Below are positions 1-12,399 of a stretch of 64,000 nt of DNA, piece by piece. The position numbers were made by a program, and so were the translations under genes. Origin of the DNA: Leptodontidium sp. MPI-SDFR-AT-0119 (taxonomy: Eukaryota; Ascomycota; Leotiomycetes; Helotiales; Leptodontidiaceae). Under the pieces are notes generated by a model. The model ran no database searches and was not told where the DNA came from. It worked only from the letters and a program-made list of their open reading frames with translations. The first letter of the stretch is position 1, and the number at the start of each line of letters is the position of its first letter. The stretch is from contig JAHLEZ010000023.1 of the NCBI GenBank assembly GCA_020726505.1, positions 783,720 through 847,719 of the forward strand, read 5' to 3'.

Positions 1-111
1 CTTTAATAACTTTAAGAGTAAAATATCTTAAGTTAAAGCTTACTTCTAGTGTATTATTAGTGAAGTTAAGACTATTATCTTTTAATATATAAATCTTAAT
101 TATATTAAAAC

Positions 112-325
112 TGTCGGTATATACTCGTTTGTAAGGGGGTGGTATTAAAAAGGTAGCACGTAGCACGAAAACCTGTGGTTTGTATGTTTTATTATACCCT
201 TTATTTTATATGAAGGTTTAAAGAAGGAGCTCGAGGGAGAGCTCCCTTATATACTAGCTAAGAGGTCACGTGGTGCATGTGGCACACGTGACCCCGGCAT
301 TCAGGCTTAACTATATATCCCGACA
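112..325. repeat. TRIM1 left LTR
   Basis: 214 bp. It contains an inverted repeat GGTCACGTG...CACGTGACC (about 266-295) with two CACGTG boxes. Around 224-308 the sequence has escaped the C-to-T decay seen elsewhere in the LTR. Confidence 0.9.
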
Positions 326-969
326 CTAGTAATTCTTACTTTCTTGTCATCGAAAGCTATAGTTAAGCTTATATAAGATTAAGAATAATAAAATTCTCCT
401 TTTTAAACCTTTTATTAATTTAACTACTTTAAATAAGGGGTCTATACGAGGTCTATACAAAGTTAAAACACCCTTAAATAATTATTCTTTTAAACCTTCC
501 TTCCCCTTTTAATTTACTTGTCTTAAACGCTAAATATTATTAGTTATAACGTACGTATAATTATCTTATTATAAGAAGAAGGGGGTAGTCGTTCGTAAAA
601 AAGGGAAAAAGTATTCGTTATTGTCTTAAAAGAAGTCGGTCTTTTATTATATTATTAAATTAACGGCTTTATATAAAAGAAAAAAGGGGCTCCTCACGGC
701 TTTTAAAGACTTAATTAAGAGCTTAGAAAGAGGTCTTCGCTAGCTGTTCTTATTACTTCGTATAATAATTTATAGCCTTACTTTATTTCCTTACTTTAAA
801 CTTAAAATGCTATTAATTATAAATCTAACGTCTTAAATCCTTTAATAGTGTTTTATCTTAAGCTTTAAGGCCGGTTCTAGGAAAAGGACACTATATAGTA
901 AGGAAAGGGGAGGGGGGGGGGGGCTTTATAAGCTAGTTATATAAAAGGTGACGGCTTTATATAAGAAGA

Positions 970-1245
970 GGAAGAAGTCGAGTACTTAGCGAAGAGCCTC
1001 GTAAAAGGAGGAGTGTTATTTATATTATATAAGAGGTGGCGTCTTATATAAAGGGTATAAAGCTCAGCGAAGAGCTCGCAGAGGGAGGAATATTATTTAT
1101 ATTATACGAGGGGTAACGTCTTATATAAAGGGTATAAAGCTTAGTAAAAAGCTTATAAAGGGAGGAGTATTATTTATATTATATAAAGGGTAGCGTCTTA
1201 TATAAAAAATATAAAGCTTAGTAAAGAGCTTGTAAAAGGAAGAGT
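970..1245. repeat. Decayed tandem repeat inside TRIM1
   Basis: About three successive units are recognisable by AGCTCAGCGAAGAGCTCG or its decayed form AGCTTAGTAAAAAGCTTA, each followed by GGGAGGAGTATTATTTATA. They are the mutated counterpart of the clean 78-bp array at 38848-39222. CGTACG in the clean array reads TATATA here. Confidence 0.85.
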
Positions 1246-1714
1246 AATGTTTATATTTACGTTTCGTGAATTTTTAAATCGTACGAATTATCTTCTTTTA
1301 TTAGTCGTTAACGTAAGGTTTAATTAGTTTGCCTCTTTAGTTTATCTTTATAATTGTCGTTATATAAAAGGGTTAAGCAGTAATAAAATACGAGTTTATA
1401 CTCGTACGAGCTCCTTTTTAAGCTTAAAACGTCTTTTATATAACCTTCGTAATATTTTACTTGTAGTATAAAGTATATACCCGCGAGTACGTATTTTATA
1501 CCTTTTAAGTATTTAATAAAGTCGTTTATAAGTCTTTTATTATTATAAAGAGGAGGGCGGTTTCGTATAAAAGCGTGAGGTTATTATAAGGTATAATTTA
1601 AGTACTAGAGGCGAGTACTCTTTATATAAAGCTCTTAAATTAACAGTCGGCGACGGCGAGTATAACCTTGTCTTTAAAAGTCTTAAATACAAGTATTAAG
1701 AACACATTTATAAA

Positions 1715-1928
1715 TGTCGGTATATATTTGTTTATAAAGGGGTAGTATTAAAAAGGTAATACGTAACACAAAAACTTATAGTTTATATACTTTATTATGC
1801 CCTTTATTTTATACGAAGGTTTAAAGAAGGAGCTCGAGGGAGAGCTCCCTTATATACTAGCTAAGAGGTCACGTGGTGCATGTGGCACACGTGACCCCGG
1901 CATTCAGGCATGACTATATATCCCGACA
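1715..1928. repeat. TRIM1 right LTR
   Basis: 214 bp, the same ends and length as the left LTR and the same preserved CACGTG inverted repeat in its 3' half. Differences from the left copy are nearly all transitions. Confidence 0.9.
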
Positions 1929-3839
1929 AAAACCTTTAATATAGTAGCCGATATATTAAAGGCGCTAGACTAGTGATTCTTCGACTATAACTAAGTCTAA
2001 GCCGCTAAGAGACTTTATAATTAACTTACTATAAGGAGTATAACGTATAATGACTTTTAGATTAAATTTACGTTATATATAGTTATAAGCAAGATCACTC
2101 GCGCTTACTAGTTCGAGGACGTATATAAGAAGATATCTTTAACTCTTAAACACATAATCTATATTAAGAAGTATAAAATAGACGGCAATTACACTGCTTT
2201 TAACGAGTTCTTAGCTATTACGGACTAAGAGAGCTAAAATATTACTTTAGAGGAAGCCGTCTCGACCCGTAAAGCTCAGCCTAACGTGGCCTTTAACACT
2301 AACGACTCGCGCGGCATCTTTAAGAAGGACAACTTACGCTCGACCTCACTTACCCCCGCTTCTTACGCGTGGAGACTACCGACTTTAAGACAGTCGTTAG
2401 ATGTCCGCTAGCGTACGCCCTCTCCTTCGCCTGTCTTACGCCGGCCTAAGTCACTTATACCTCCTCTTACACTTAAGGACGTCTCTTTTAACACTTGTCT
2501 TTATTATAATAAGACCGGCTATTAAGCTAGCGACTGTCTTAAGCGCTATAAAGACTAAGCTCTCAATAAGTCAATTTTTTAGTTAGTCGTTAGTAAAGAT
2601 TTAGAGACTAACGAGTTATTAAAAAACTCTTAAGCTATAATAAAGACTTATACTTTAATATAAGTCATAACTTATAAAAGGACTTAACTTTTGATTTCCG
2701 TGCTCTTATTAAAAGACGACAGTTCTTAATTAGTATTAAATTAAAAAAGAATAGATTCTTTATTAAAACACTTATATATATTAATAATAAAGCTAATATT
2801 TTTAGTATTATTAAAACCTCTTTTATATACTAACTCGCTAAGTAATTCGATATTTTTTTTATAGCCCTCCCTTAGTTAATTGTCTTAAATAGTTATAATA
2901 ATAGGAAAAGTAAGCTAATTAATAGAGCCGTCTTACTTACTTTAACAATTAACTGCCGGCGAATTAACTTCCCCTTTCTAATAACTAACTTAGGAAATAC
3001 TAACGTCTTAATAAGCCGGAAGTTCCTTAAGTATTACGACTTAAAGTAGTTATATATAAAAAACTATAATCGACTAAAATAACTAATAAATATACTTATT
3101 TAGCCGTACTTTAACTGATAAGTCTTTATTAATATTAACTATTCTAATAAGTTAATTATTAAGTCTTATTAACTTAATACGGAATAAAGGGATGCCCTTA
3201 TAAATATAAATAATTACTACTAAAAGTAAGCTAAGATTACGGCACTCGACGATTCCCTTAATTTAAAAGTCCTTATACGACTTACCGCTAGCGTCTCGCC
3301 GACTCGACCCTCGAGCTTCGCTAGAGAGGTTAAAGAGCGCCTATAAGTTATAGAAGATTAATTAAACTCTTTAATATCCCGTGATTTAAAATTATTACTT
3401 AAAAATAAGAAAGCCTATAAAGCCTCCCTAGCGAATTATTAGTTAAAGGCACTTATTATAAAGATTTTCCTTATATTAATAACGGCGATGTCTATAACGT
3501 ATTTTTAACTTAAAGAAACTAAAAAGAATAAAGTAAAAACCTTTATAATATTAATATATAAGATTAATTAAGAGCTAATTTAACGTCGGCAAGTGGCCTT
3601 AAACTAATTGAGTGTCAAGCTAGTATTGATAAACAGAGACTTGACTCTAAAAGAGGCTTTAGAGGCTAAGTACGCGTAAAATAACAAACTAATAAGTAAG
3701 AAGTTTTTTTTATAGAATATTAAGAGTATACTCCTCTCTTCTCCCGGCGAGCCTCTGACAAGTTACTAGCGTATTATTAAGACGTAAACTATTAGATCGA
3801 GCTTATTAAGAAGAACGACTTGTCCTTTAAACCTTTTTA

Positions 3840-6081
3840 ATATATAACTAAAGAATAGTTATTAGAGATTAAGTAATATATTATTAATAACTTATATAAA
3901 GGTTTTATTAAGCCCTTTAGTACATTATATATAGCCCCTATTCTCTTTATTAAGAAAGCCGACGGCAGTCTCTAGTTATACGTCGACTACTAGAAGTTAA
4001 ATACCTTATTAAAGAAGAACTTATACTTAATCCCTTTAATTAATAAAATAATAATACGTATTTATAAGGCAAAAGTCTTCACAAAGCTTAATATTTAGTA
4101 AGTTTTTTATTATATTTATATGTCCCTTAAAAGCAAAGACTATACGACTTTCTATACTTAATATAATATATATAAGTATAAGGTCCTCCCTTTTAGGCTT
4201 ATAAATAGTCCAGCGACTTTTTAGTAATTTATTAATAATATTCTTATAGAATACTTTAACGACTTCTATATAACTTGTATAAACGACATCCTCATTTACT
4301 TATTAACTCCCGAAGAACACGAGGTTTATATTAAGAAAGTAATAGTAATATTATAAGTACATAGACTTTAAGCCGATATTAAAAAGTCTAAGTTTAATAT
4401 ATAAAAGATAAAGTTCTTAGGATTTATTATTAGAGTTAATAACGTAAAAGTAGACTTAGAGAAGATTAGTGTAATTAAGGACTAATAATACACTAATAAT
4501 ATATAAAGTATATAAAGTTATTTTAACTTTTATAACTTTTATTATTATTTTATTAAAGACTATAGTCGCATTACACGACCCCTTATATTACTTATTAAAA
4601 AGGACGTTCCCTTAGTTTTTAATAACGCCTATAAGAACACTTAAAAGACTTTCTAAGAAGCCTTTTAGTTTACGTTAGTTCTTTGTTATTATGACTTTAT
4701 TAAGTAAACGCGACTAAAGACAGACTCTTTTAATAAAGTTATTACTAAGATTTTATCTTAACTTTAAAAAGACGACACCTTTTACCCTGTAAAATACTTT
4801 TTTAAGACTATAATAAACCCTAAGCTTAATTACTTAATTTATAATAAAGAAATATTAGCGATTTTCTAGTTATTTAAGTAATATTACTTAGAGCTCTTAA
4901 GTGCCTAGAAAAATGTCTTTATTTATATAGACTACTAAGCCCTAAAGTACTTTATAACTACTAAGGACTTTACGGCTAAGTAGGCTTAATAAGCTGAGTT
5001 CTTTATAGACTTTTATTTTATAATTATATATTATACTAAGAGGACTAATACGTTAGCCGATACCTTGTCTCGATAAGATTAAGACTTCACGGCTATAGAG
5101 GCACGTAAGCGAGTTATCCGTAATTAATAGTTAATTCTAAAGAACAAAATTAACTTATAAGTCGCTAGTAACCTCTAACTCTCTGCCGTCGACTTTATAA
5201 ACCCTTATATCGAGGTCATAAAGATAATACCCTTAACACTTATAGAGGCTATAATCCCAGATCACGATACTAAGCCACGTGACAAACTAGAGCCAGAACC
5301 TGAGCCTAATATAAGAGTTTTAGTCGACCTAGAGATCTCTACGCCGGAAGAGCTTGATCTTAACTCTATAATAGCCTATAACATCACAGAATACGATATT
5401 ATTAATTAAGTACTCTTAATTAATAAGCCGTCGCCCTCGCTAGAGCCTCTCTAATAAAAAGCTAAGGAATAATTACTAAATTACGAGCTAATAAATAACA
5501 AGTTACTTTTTTAGGGACGTTTATAAGTGCCCTTAGAACCGCCGGAGCTTCGCACGACACTTATTTATTATATACACTCTTAACCTTTAGTAATACACGC
5601 GGGGATTAAAAAGATAAAGGCATTATTAAGTCGTAAATATTATTAAAACAGCCTTATTACGGACATAGCTTAATATATAGTAAACTGTAATTACTCTTAA
5701 TAAAAAGCCCGTAAGGATAAGACCTCTAGTTTCTTATACCCCTTACTAATCCCTACTTAGTTATATTAACACTTAATAATAGATTTTACTAAACTTTTAA
5801 TTAATAAAAAGGGCTATAACTTCGCTATAATTATTATTGACCGCTTATTTAAGAAACTGATCTTAATACCTTATAATAATATAATTACAGCTAAGGGCAT
5901 AGTTATTCTCTTCTTTATTTATTAGACTTAACACTTTAATATACTAGACTTTATTGTCTTAAACTAAGGACTTTAGTTCGTCTCCTCTTTTTAAAAAGAG
6001 TACTATTATATCCTCGGGACTAAAGTAAAGCTTATAACAGCGTATAACTTAAACGTCGACGACTAAATAGAAGTAACGAAC
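3840..6081 (+). pseudogene. G1 pol relic: reverse transcriptase, RNase H, N-terminal part of integrase
   Basis: Conceptual translation, ignoring stops, reads like a Ty3/gypsy polyprotein. The RT palm segment FTKLNI...YTTFYT..YKYKVLPF is at about 4075-4210. The normally YxDD box reads CINDILIY near 4275-4300, so one catalytic Asp is Asn. RNase H follows at 4.6-5.0 kb. Integrase with the zinc-binding start and core (SRKYY, DFTKL, NFAIIIIDRLFKK) covers about 5.5-6.08 kb. Numerous TAA and TAG codons rule out function. The integrase is cut at 6081 by Copia-B and resumes at 46014. Confidence 0.88.
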
Positions 6082-6355
6082 TATTAGTATTTAACTAAGG
6101 TTCGATACTTAATATTAAGGTGACAAAGAATACAACAAGTGAAGTCTAATTAAATATATTCCGTGTGTCCCTTTTGTACGAGAGGGACAACTACTTTAAA
6201 TACATTAAATACTTAACTCCGTAGTTTGTATAAGTATTACTCGTACAAAACTAAGAGGTAAGGTATAAAACTAAGTTTCATTAAGTTAAGAGAGACGACT
6301 ATTTTTAGAAGTTATTAGAGTAAGAGAATGCCCCTTAGTTAAGGCTATCTTAACA
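6082..6355 (-). repeat. Copia-B left (3') LTR
   Basis: 274 bp. It is collinear with the right LTR except for an extra 63 bp at 6168-6230. On the minus strand the adjacent internal bases include a purine-rich AAAAGAAGAG run that could be the polypurine tract. Confidence 0.88.
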
Positions 6356-6652
6356 CTAGTAACTCTTCTTTTGTCAGAAGAAAAAAAAAAAAACTGTCTT
6401 ACTTTCCTTTTTTTTCCTTTATATAAAGTGTGCGTAACTTAGTACATTATCTCTAGCTCCTCTTTTCCCTTTATACGAAGTACGTGCCTTATGTGACTTC
6501 GACTCGTTATATTAAATAGTAACTACTTTAAGAAGGAACGACTTCGTTCCTTCTTTATACGTCTCTTATTAGCTAACTATTAGCTTTTCTTACGTATAAA
6601 AGAGATTTTTTTAAATTCCCTTTTCTCTTCTTCTTCTCTTCTTTTTTAACTA

Positions 6653-6655
<3 letters not shown>

Positions 6656-6710
<55 letters not shown>
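6656..6710. repeat. (TAA)n microsatellite
   Basis: An uninterrupted run of about 18 TAA units, with one TAG near its left end, in the 3' part of Copia-B. Confidence 0.95.
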
Positions 6711-9238
6711 GTCCCTTTTCTCTTTTTTATATAATTCTCCTCTTCTTTAGATACTCTCTATATGACCTAAGATAGCCTCATACGAATCGGCGTCTCTTTT
6801 TTCCGCCTTACTTATAAAGTAATCTAATTCGTTGTTATTATATATTAACGAAAGGTCTTTTATAAGCTATAATACTATTACTACTACTATAACTAAGTGA
6901 GTACTCTCCTTCGTATAAAGTCTACCCCCTTAAGACTAACTTCGTATAACTACTATAATATTAGTGAAGTAGTATTAACGCTTACGTAGTCATATTATAT
7001 TATACTATATTATATAATATTAGTCTTTTCTCTTTATATAAACTGGCCCTTATTCTTAGGATATAACTTCTTGTACGAACCTTTAGTCCTTTTATTTAAG
7101 AACTAATATTATATAAGGCCCTTGTTCTCTTTAACGCCGTCAATACCGCGCTAGCTACTACTAACGCTAACGCCAAGCTTATACTCATTATTAGCGGGTA
7201 GTAATTAGGCCTGTTATATTATAATATATTATAATAAACAGTCTTAACTATACTAAGACGTGATGTCGCCTTTATATAAGGGCGCATTATACCCTAATAG
7301 CTTATAATATATTAGCCTTCGTATATTAATGCCCTCTTAATTTAATTAAGAGGTATTATTTAAGCTATTCCTTATATTAAATATTCCTAGCGTAATTTAA
7401 CGCTTTTCTTTAATTATACTTTAATTTAAGGTCATTTTAGGGATAACTGTAGTAACTATAAGTGGCGAGATTATACCGCTTGTTATAATCCCCCTCCTAA
7501 GGACTTATTATTTAAAGATAAAGGTTTAAGAAACGAGAGTAATAAAGTTTAAGCAGTTATTATATAAAGGGCACTATAAGGACTTATTATTAAACTTATA
7601 TAAAGGGGCTTAATAGAAAATGAGTCTAAAGATAATTATTTTATAATTTCGTACGTATGTTTTATATTCCCTTTTATTTATAAATACAATTCCTTTTTAT
7701 AATTAAGCTTCTAGGTATTATATAGAGGCTCCCTTTAAGTAAATAGACTTAAGCTCATCTTTAACCTTTACGTAATACTTAAGATAAGTATTTCGTATAA
7801 GAACTTGTACGAAAGAAACTAATAAAGATTTCCCTTAATTAATCTGTTATTAAATTATCGTTAGACAGTTAGTCGTTAAATAGTCGATTGTCGTATTAGA
7901 TATTATTTATTTAGTCGAGAAATACATACTTATTGTTTCGTATAATATTTAAATAAGTAATTAAAATGAAATAAAAACACGTATTTAATAAATAAAATCA
8001 TTGTATTATATAATATTATTCTTCTCTTAACTCTAATTTCTTTTCCCTTTTAACTTATCCTTTTACTTATACAATAATCTAATTATTATTAATTAGCTTT
8101 TTTAAGCTTTTGTTTAGGTTTGACTTCGTTATTACATCTGCTAGGTTATCTTAACTATTAATTTATTAGATTTTTATAAGTTTTCGTTATTTATACGATT
8201 AACGTAAAGTTATAATATTAATTATTAACCGCTTCTCTTTTATAGTACTAAGCTTTATAAGACATTTATATAACAAGAACGAGCCTATATAAACAACAAT
8301 TAGAATCGCTAATATCTCTAGTTATAATATAATAATATTAATTATATTCTTTATTATAATTATTATATTAATCTTATTAATTATATTATAAATCTTAGAA
8401 GTTAAGACACTTCGTGTTACTTATTTACTCTTTATACTACTTTAATAAAATAAATTTCTAAAAAGAAGAAACGAGTCTTAATCGTACGAATTAAAGTGGT
8501 CGTCTTTTATACCGAGAATTATTACGTATTTAAATTAAGAACTTAAGTCCTTATTATTCGCAAAAGATCCGTCGACAAAAATAAATAACTTTATATAATA
8601 TAAGTTTAAAAGAATATAATTTAATCTTCGTTTAATGTTTTAAATCTATTACTAAATACGCTTATTTAAGTTTTTTATATTAATATCTTTTAATTCTTAG
8701 AATTAAGCTGTAACTAATAAGTCGTACGAAACTTTAAGTTAATATAAAGTTATAATATATACCCCTTGAGCCTGTTATTCCTAATATTAGTTCGTATAAT
8801 TTAATACTTTTAAGTCAACTTTAGCTAACTTCTCGCCTTGCCCTTTTTAAAAGATTTAGACGAAGTCCTTTTAATTATATATAATATATTTATTAAACGC
8901 AAAGGGTAATTCGTATAATAAACAATCCTTCGGTTTTATAAAGAAACTAATAATCCCGAGTTCTTTCTCTTCCTTCTCTTAGAACTCGTTAATAATTAAG
9001 ATTAAAGTATTGTCCGTTTATATTTTAATTACTTTAAATAGTATTCTTAATTAAGTAATTAAAAGATATAAATTGTATAAAGACGTTTCTATATATAACT
9101 TAACCTTATAATATATATTATACGTCCCTTATAAGTGTGTTCTTAATTCCGGGATATTATATAATAACTTTCGTACGAGTATAATTATATTCGGCGAGTA
9201 ATTACTAGTAATTTACTTTAATAGTCTCGTATAAATCG

Positions 9239-9794
9239 TGTGACGACTGACGCTTATGGCAGTACGACCGGTAGGTGAATAGCTTTACCACCGGGCTAGC
9301 GGGCCCAAAAGGGTACATGAATTAGTTAGAGGCTAATTCAGTTATTCGACTATATTAGGGGTACAATCTTAGGTTGTAATATTACCCTACTTTTAAATCG
9401 GTTTCGTCCCCGAAACCGATAAGCGCCGCTACTACGTTTATTAAGTGACTACTAAGGTTTCTTTAACTTATATAGTTTTCTATAATTCTTTGTGGCCTCG
9501 CTTATTCTTAGTATAGTTAAGACAGTGCCTCTATATACTAAAGGGCTTATATTAACGTGGAATAAGTCTCAGACAGTGACCGAATTTCAGCCGTATCTCT
9601 TCACTAGTCTAACCGAATTCAGAAGGTAGCGACTATATTAATTAATTTATCTGTGACGACTAACGCTTATAACAGTACGACTAGTAAGTAAATAACTTTA
9701 TTATTAAGCCAGCGGGCCTAAAAGGGTATATGAATTAATTAGAGGCTAATTCAGCTATTCGACTATATCAAGGGTACAATCTTAGGTCGTAATA
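9239..9794 (-). mobile_element. TRIM2: 556-bp miniature LTR element
   Basis: Two 143-bp LTRs (9239-9381, 9652-9794) begin TGTGACGAC and end in GTAATA (decayed GTAACA). They enclose only 270 bp with no coding potential. The TSD AATCG is perfect (9234-9238 and 9795-9799). On the minus strand the LTR starts TATTACAACC after GTAGGGTAA, resembling the G1/G2 LTR start TGTTACGACC after GGAGGTAA, so a Ty3-type partner is likely. It interrupts the Copia-B RT. Its left LTR is GC-richer than its right LTR, so decay was uneven. Confidence 0.9.
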
Positions 9795-12399
9795 AATCGT
9801 ACGATTTAAAAACGTTATTAACTAGACATACGCCTAAGTAATATCCTGAATAAAGATCGATAACCCTTTTTATATAAGTAATAAATAGAGTATTAGAATT
9901 AGTCGCTAATTAATCTGTTAAATCGTTAGAGACTAAGTAAGGATTTATTCTTTTCTCGCGTCGTTATACACTTAAATCACGAGTCTAGATTTCTTGTATA
10001 GAGCTTTAGTTCTCTTCCCTTTGATTTTATTAATAAGCCGGGAATTAAAGATCCGTCCGCGATATTACTTTAAGTTATATTATACGAACTTAAATACGCC
10101 TTAAGTAATTAAGTTATTAATCTCCTTTTATTAAGATTCTTTAAATAAAAGACTAAGGCTAGTAATCTTCCTTATTACTTATATTATATAAGATAAGTCT
10201 AAGTCGTATTATTCTTTCCGAGTTAAGAAAACTTCTAGTAATTATACAAGTCCCTTCTCGAGTTTTTACTTTATCTTAAATAAAATTAAGATAACTAATT
10301 ATATTAAAGGAGACACTTAGTTTAATTATATATAGTTATTTAGGGCCTCGGCGATTTCTTCTATATAAAACGGCTTAATTATTGTCGTATAAAAAGAAGT
10401 CAGTCCCGAAGGCAATTAAATAATATACTCTTTTCTTGTGATTAATAATAACGAAAACAGGCTTATTTATCCCTTTTTCTCCTGTTATACTTTTATTAAA
10501 GATTATAATAAAAGTTATATAGTCTTAGTAATATTAAGGCTATTCTTAATACTCTAAGTATCTTTAATCTTTCGTGTAACTTAAATCTTTCATAATTCTG
10601 TTATTATTATCTGAACTACCCTTACTTTAGTAAGTATATTTGTAAATAGTAAGTCTTTGTACGAAAGTCTAAGATATACTCCGAAAATAAAAAGTATTAG
10701 AATTAGTTTGTTTAAACTAATTATATTATTTACGACTTTTATAATTATTTAAAGGACTACTTCTTTTACTAAGTTTTCGCTTCTTGTCTCGTCTTAAATA
10801 ATCTTATACGATCGGCGTAAAGGGGCGTAATATTACTTAATCTTTTTAATACTTTAATGTGCCTCGACTAAGACTTCCTTTATATTAACGTTTATTGTAC
10901 GAGTATTTGCTCTAAATTCTAATAATACGAAGTTCGTCCCGGTATCGTGTATAAAGTAATTTAGGAGTCTAAGGTAAGTATTAATTTAATACGTACGAAG
11001 TGTAATTTACGTTATCTTTATTAAATTATCCTTTAGGAATCGAGTGGTATTAAAGCCAGTTATTTTATTAATTACTTAAAGGACTACTACTCTTAAAAGA
11101 TATAAAATATTTATGATTATAGAGAAATTGAATTAAATATCGTCTTTTAAAAAGAATTTAAATTAACTTAAGTTCTTTATATAAAGTTAATACTATTTAT
11201 AAAACTTTAAGATCTTTTTAATCGTATAAAGGTTTATTTCCTTGTGTCTTACTCGCTAAAGAACGCGGTATAGTTTCTTAACTAAAGGATATTTAAAGTG
11301 TTAATAGAATTGTCTAAGTTTTGTTTTTATAAAGTATTAGTATATAAATGTGTTTTTTATTATGTAAATTATTATTTATAAATATCCTTATTTTTATACA
11401 ATCGGAATTCTCTTATCCCCTTAAATTATAATATTCTAAAGGTTATTTAATTATATATTAAGGGAGTTTATATCTTAAATATATAATAAGAACGGGGTAT
11501 TTGTTAGAATAATTTAGAACTTCACTTATTTAATAAGTATTTATATAAGTATTAATCCCTCTAATTCTATTACTCCTTTGCTAAATCGAATCGTATATGT
11601 TTAGTTACTTATATAATTAACTTCTAGTAACAAGTCAAGCTTTAAAAGTACTTAGACTTATTACTTTCTTATAGTAGAGATTTTAGTAATACTATTATTT
11701 AATATAATCCCTTAAAAGACTTCAAACGAATATTTGTTTTTAATAACGAATACCTCGCCTTCGTATAAATCTTTCGTTAAGTCTCGTTATAAAAAGGCGT
11801 GTTTTGTCGATTCGTTATTTAGAACTTAAATTATTTATTATCTGTCGACTTCCTTATACTTTATAAAGAATCCTTCTAACTTATTTTTGTCCTTTTATTT
11901 CTTTATATTCTTTAGTACTTCTTTTATTATTATATAATTAAATTCCCTTAGGAAATCTTCATACGAGCTTAAGAAAGCCTAAGTTACTTCCTTGGATCTA
12001 TTAAACTTAATTATTAAGTAATTCTTAACCTTCACTTACGCGGCTTTTTACTTTACTTTTAAATAATTTATTAACTAATAACCTTCCTTTTTACAAATAA
12101 TATATTTCTTGTTCGTACGATTATTAAAAGGGTTCCTTAGACGAAAAGTCCTCTTTTAGAATTAGTTTAGTACTATATAATCTAGAAATCGTTGTGCCTT
12201 CTTATAAAATTATCTCTTTATTAAGTTGTGATTATAATCGTACGAATAATTCTATAAGTAAGTATTAACTTCCCTTATTTATATAACTGTAGTAATTATA
12301 AACTGTAAGTCTATATATAGCCTTTCAAATGTTTGTGTAGGCTTATATAATACTAGACTATACTCTTTTACTTTACGATATATATTTAATACTTAATCG

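Larger units (their letters stand above)
112..1928. mobile_element. TRIM1: non-autonomous LTR element, RIP-mutated
   Basis: Two 214-bp LTRs (112-325 and 1715-1928) begin TGTCGGTATAT and end ATCCCGACA. They flank 1389 bp without recognisable gag or pol. The TSD AAAAC is perfect (107-111 and 1929-1933), so the element inserted into the G1 gag region. About 970-1245 holds three or more decayed units of the 78-bp tandem repeat also found intact in TRIM3. About 1240-1380 matches Copia-B 13740-13870, so the element is probably mobilised by a Copia-B-like partner. Confidence 0.88.

Noticed and set aside
2401..2586. 61-codon frame at 2401-2586 and its homologue at 33135-33320 (minus)
   Set aside because: Alternative frame across the gag knuckle region of G1 and G2; conserved only because both elements are the same family.
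6656..6710. (TAA)n run considered as a CRISPR-like or origin element
   Set aside because: A simple microsatellite in a eukaryotic retroelement; no spacers or other origin features.
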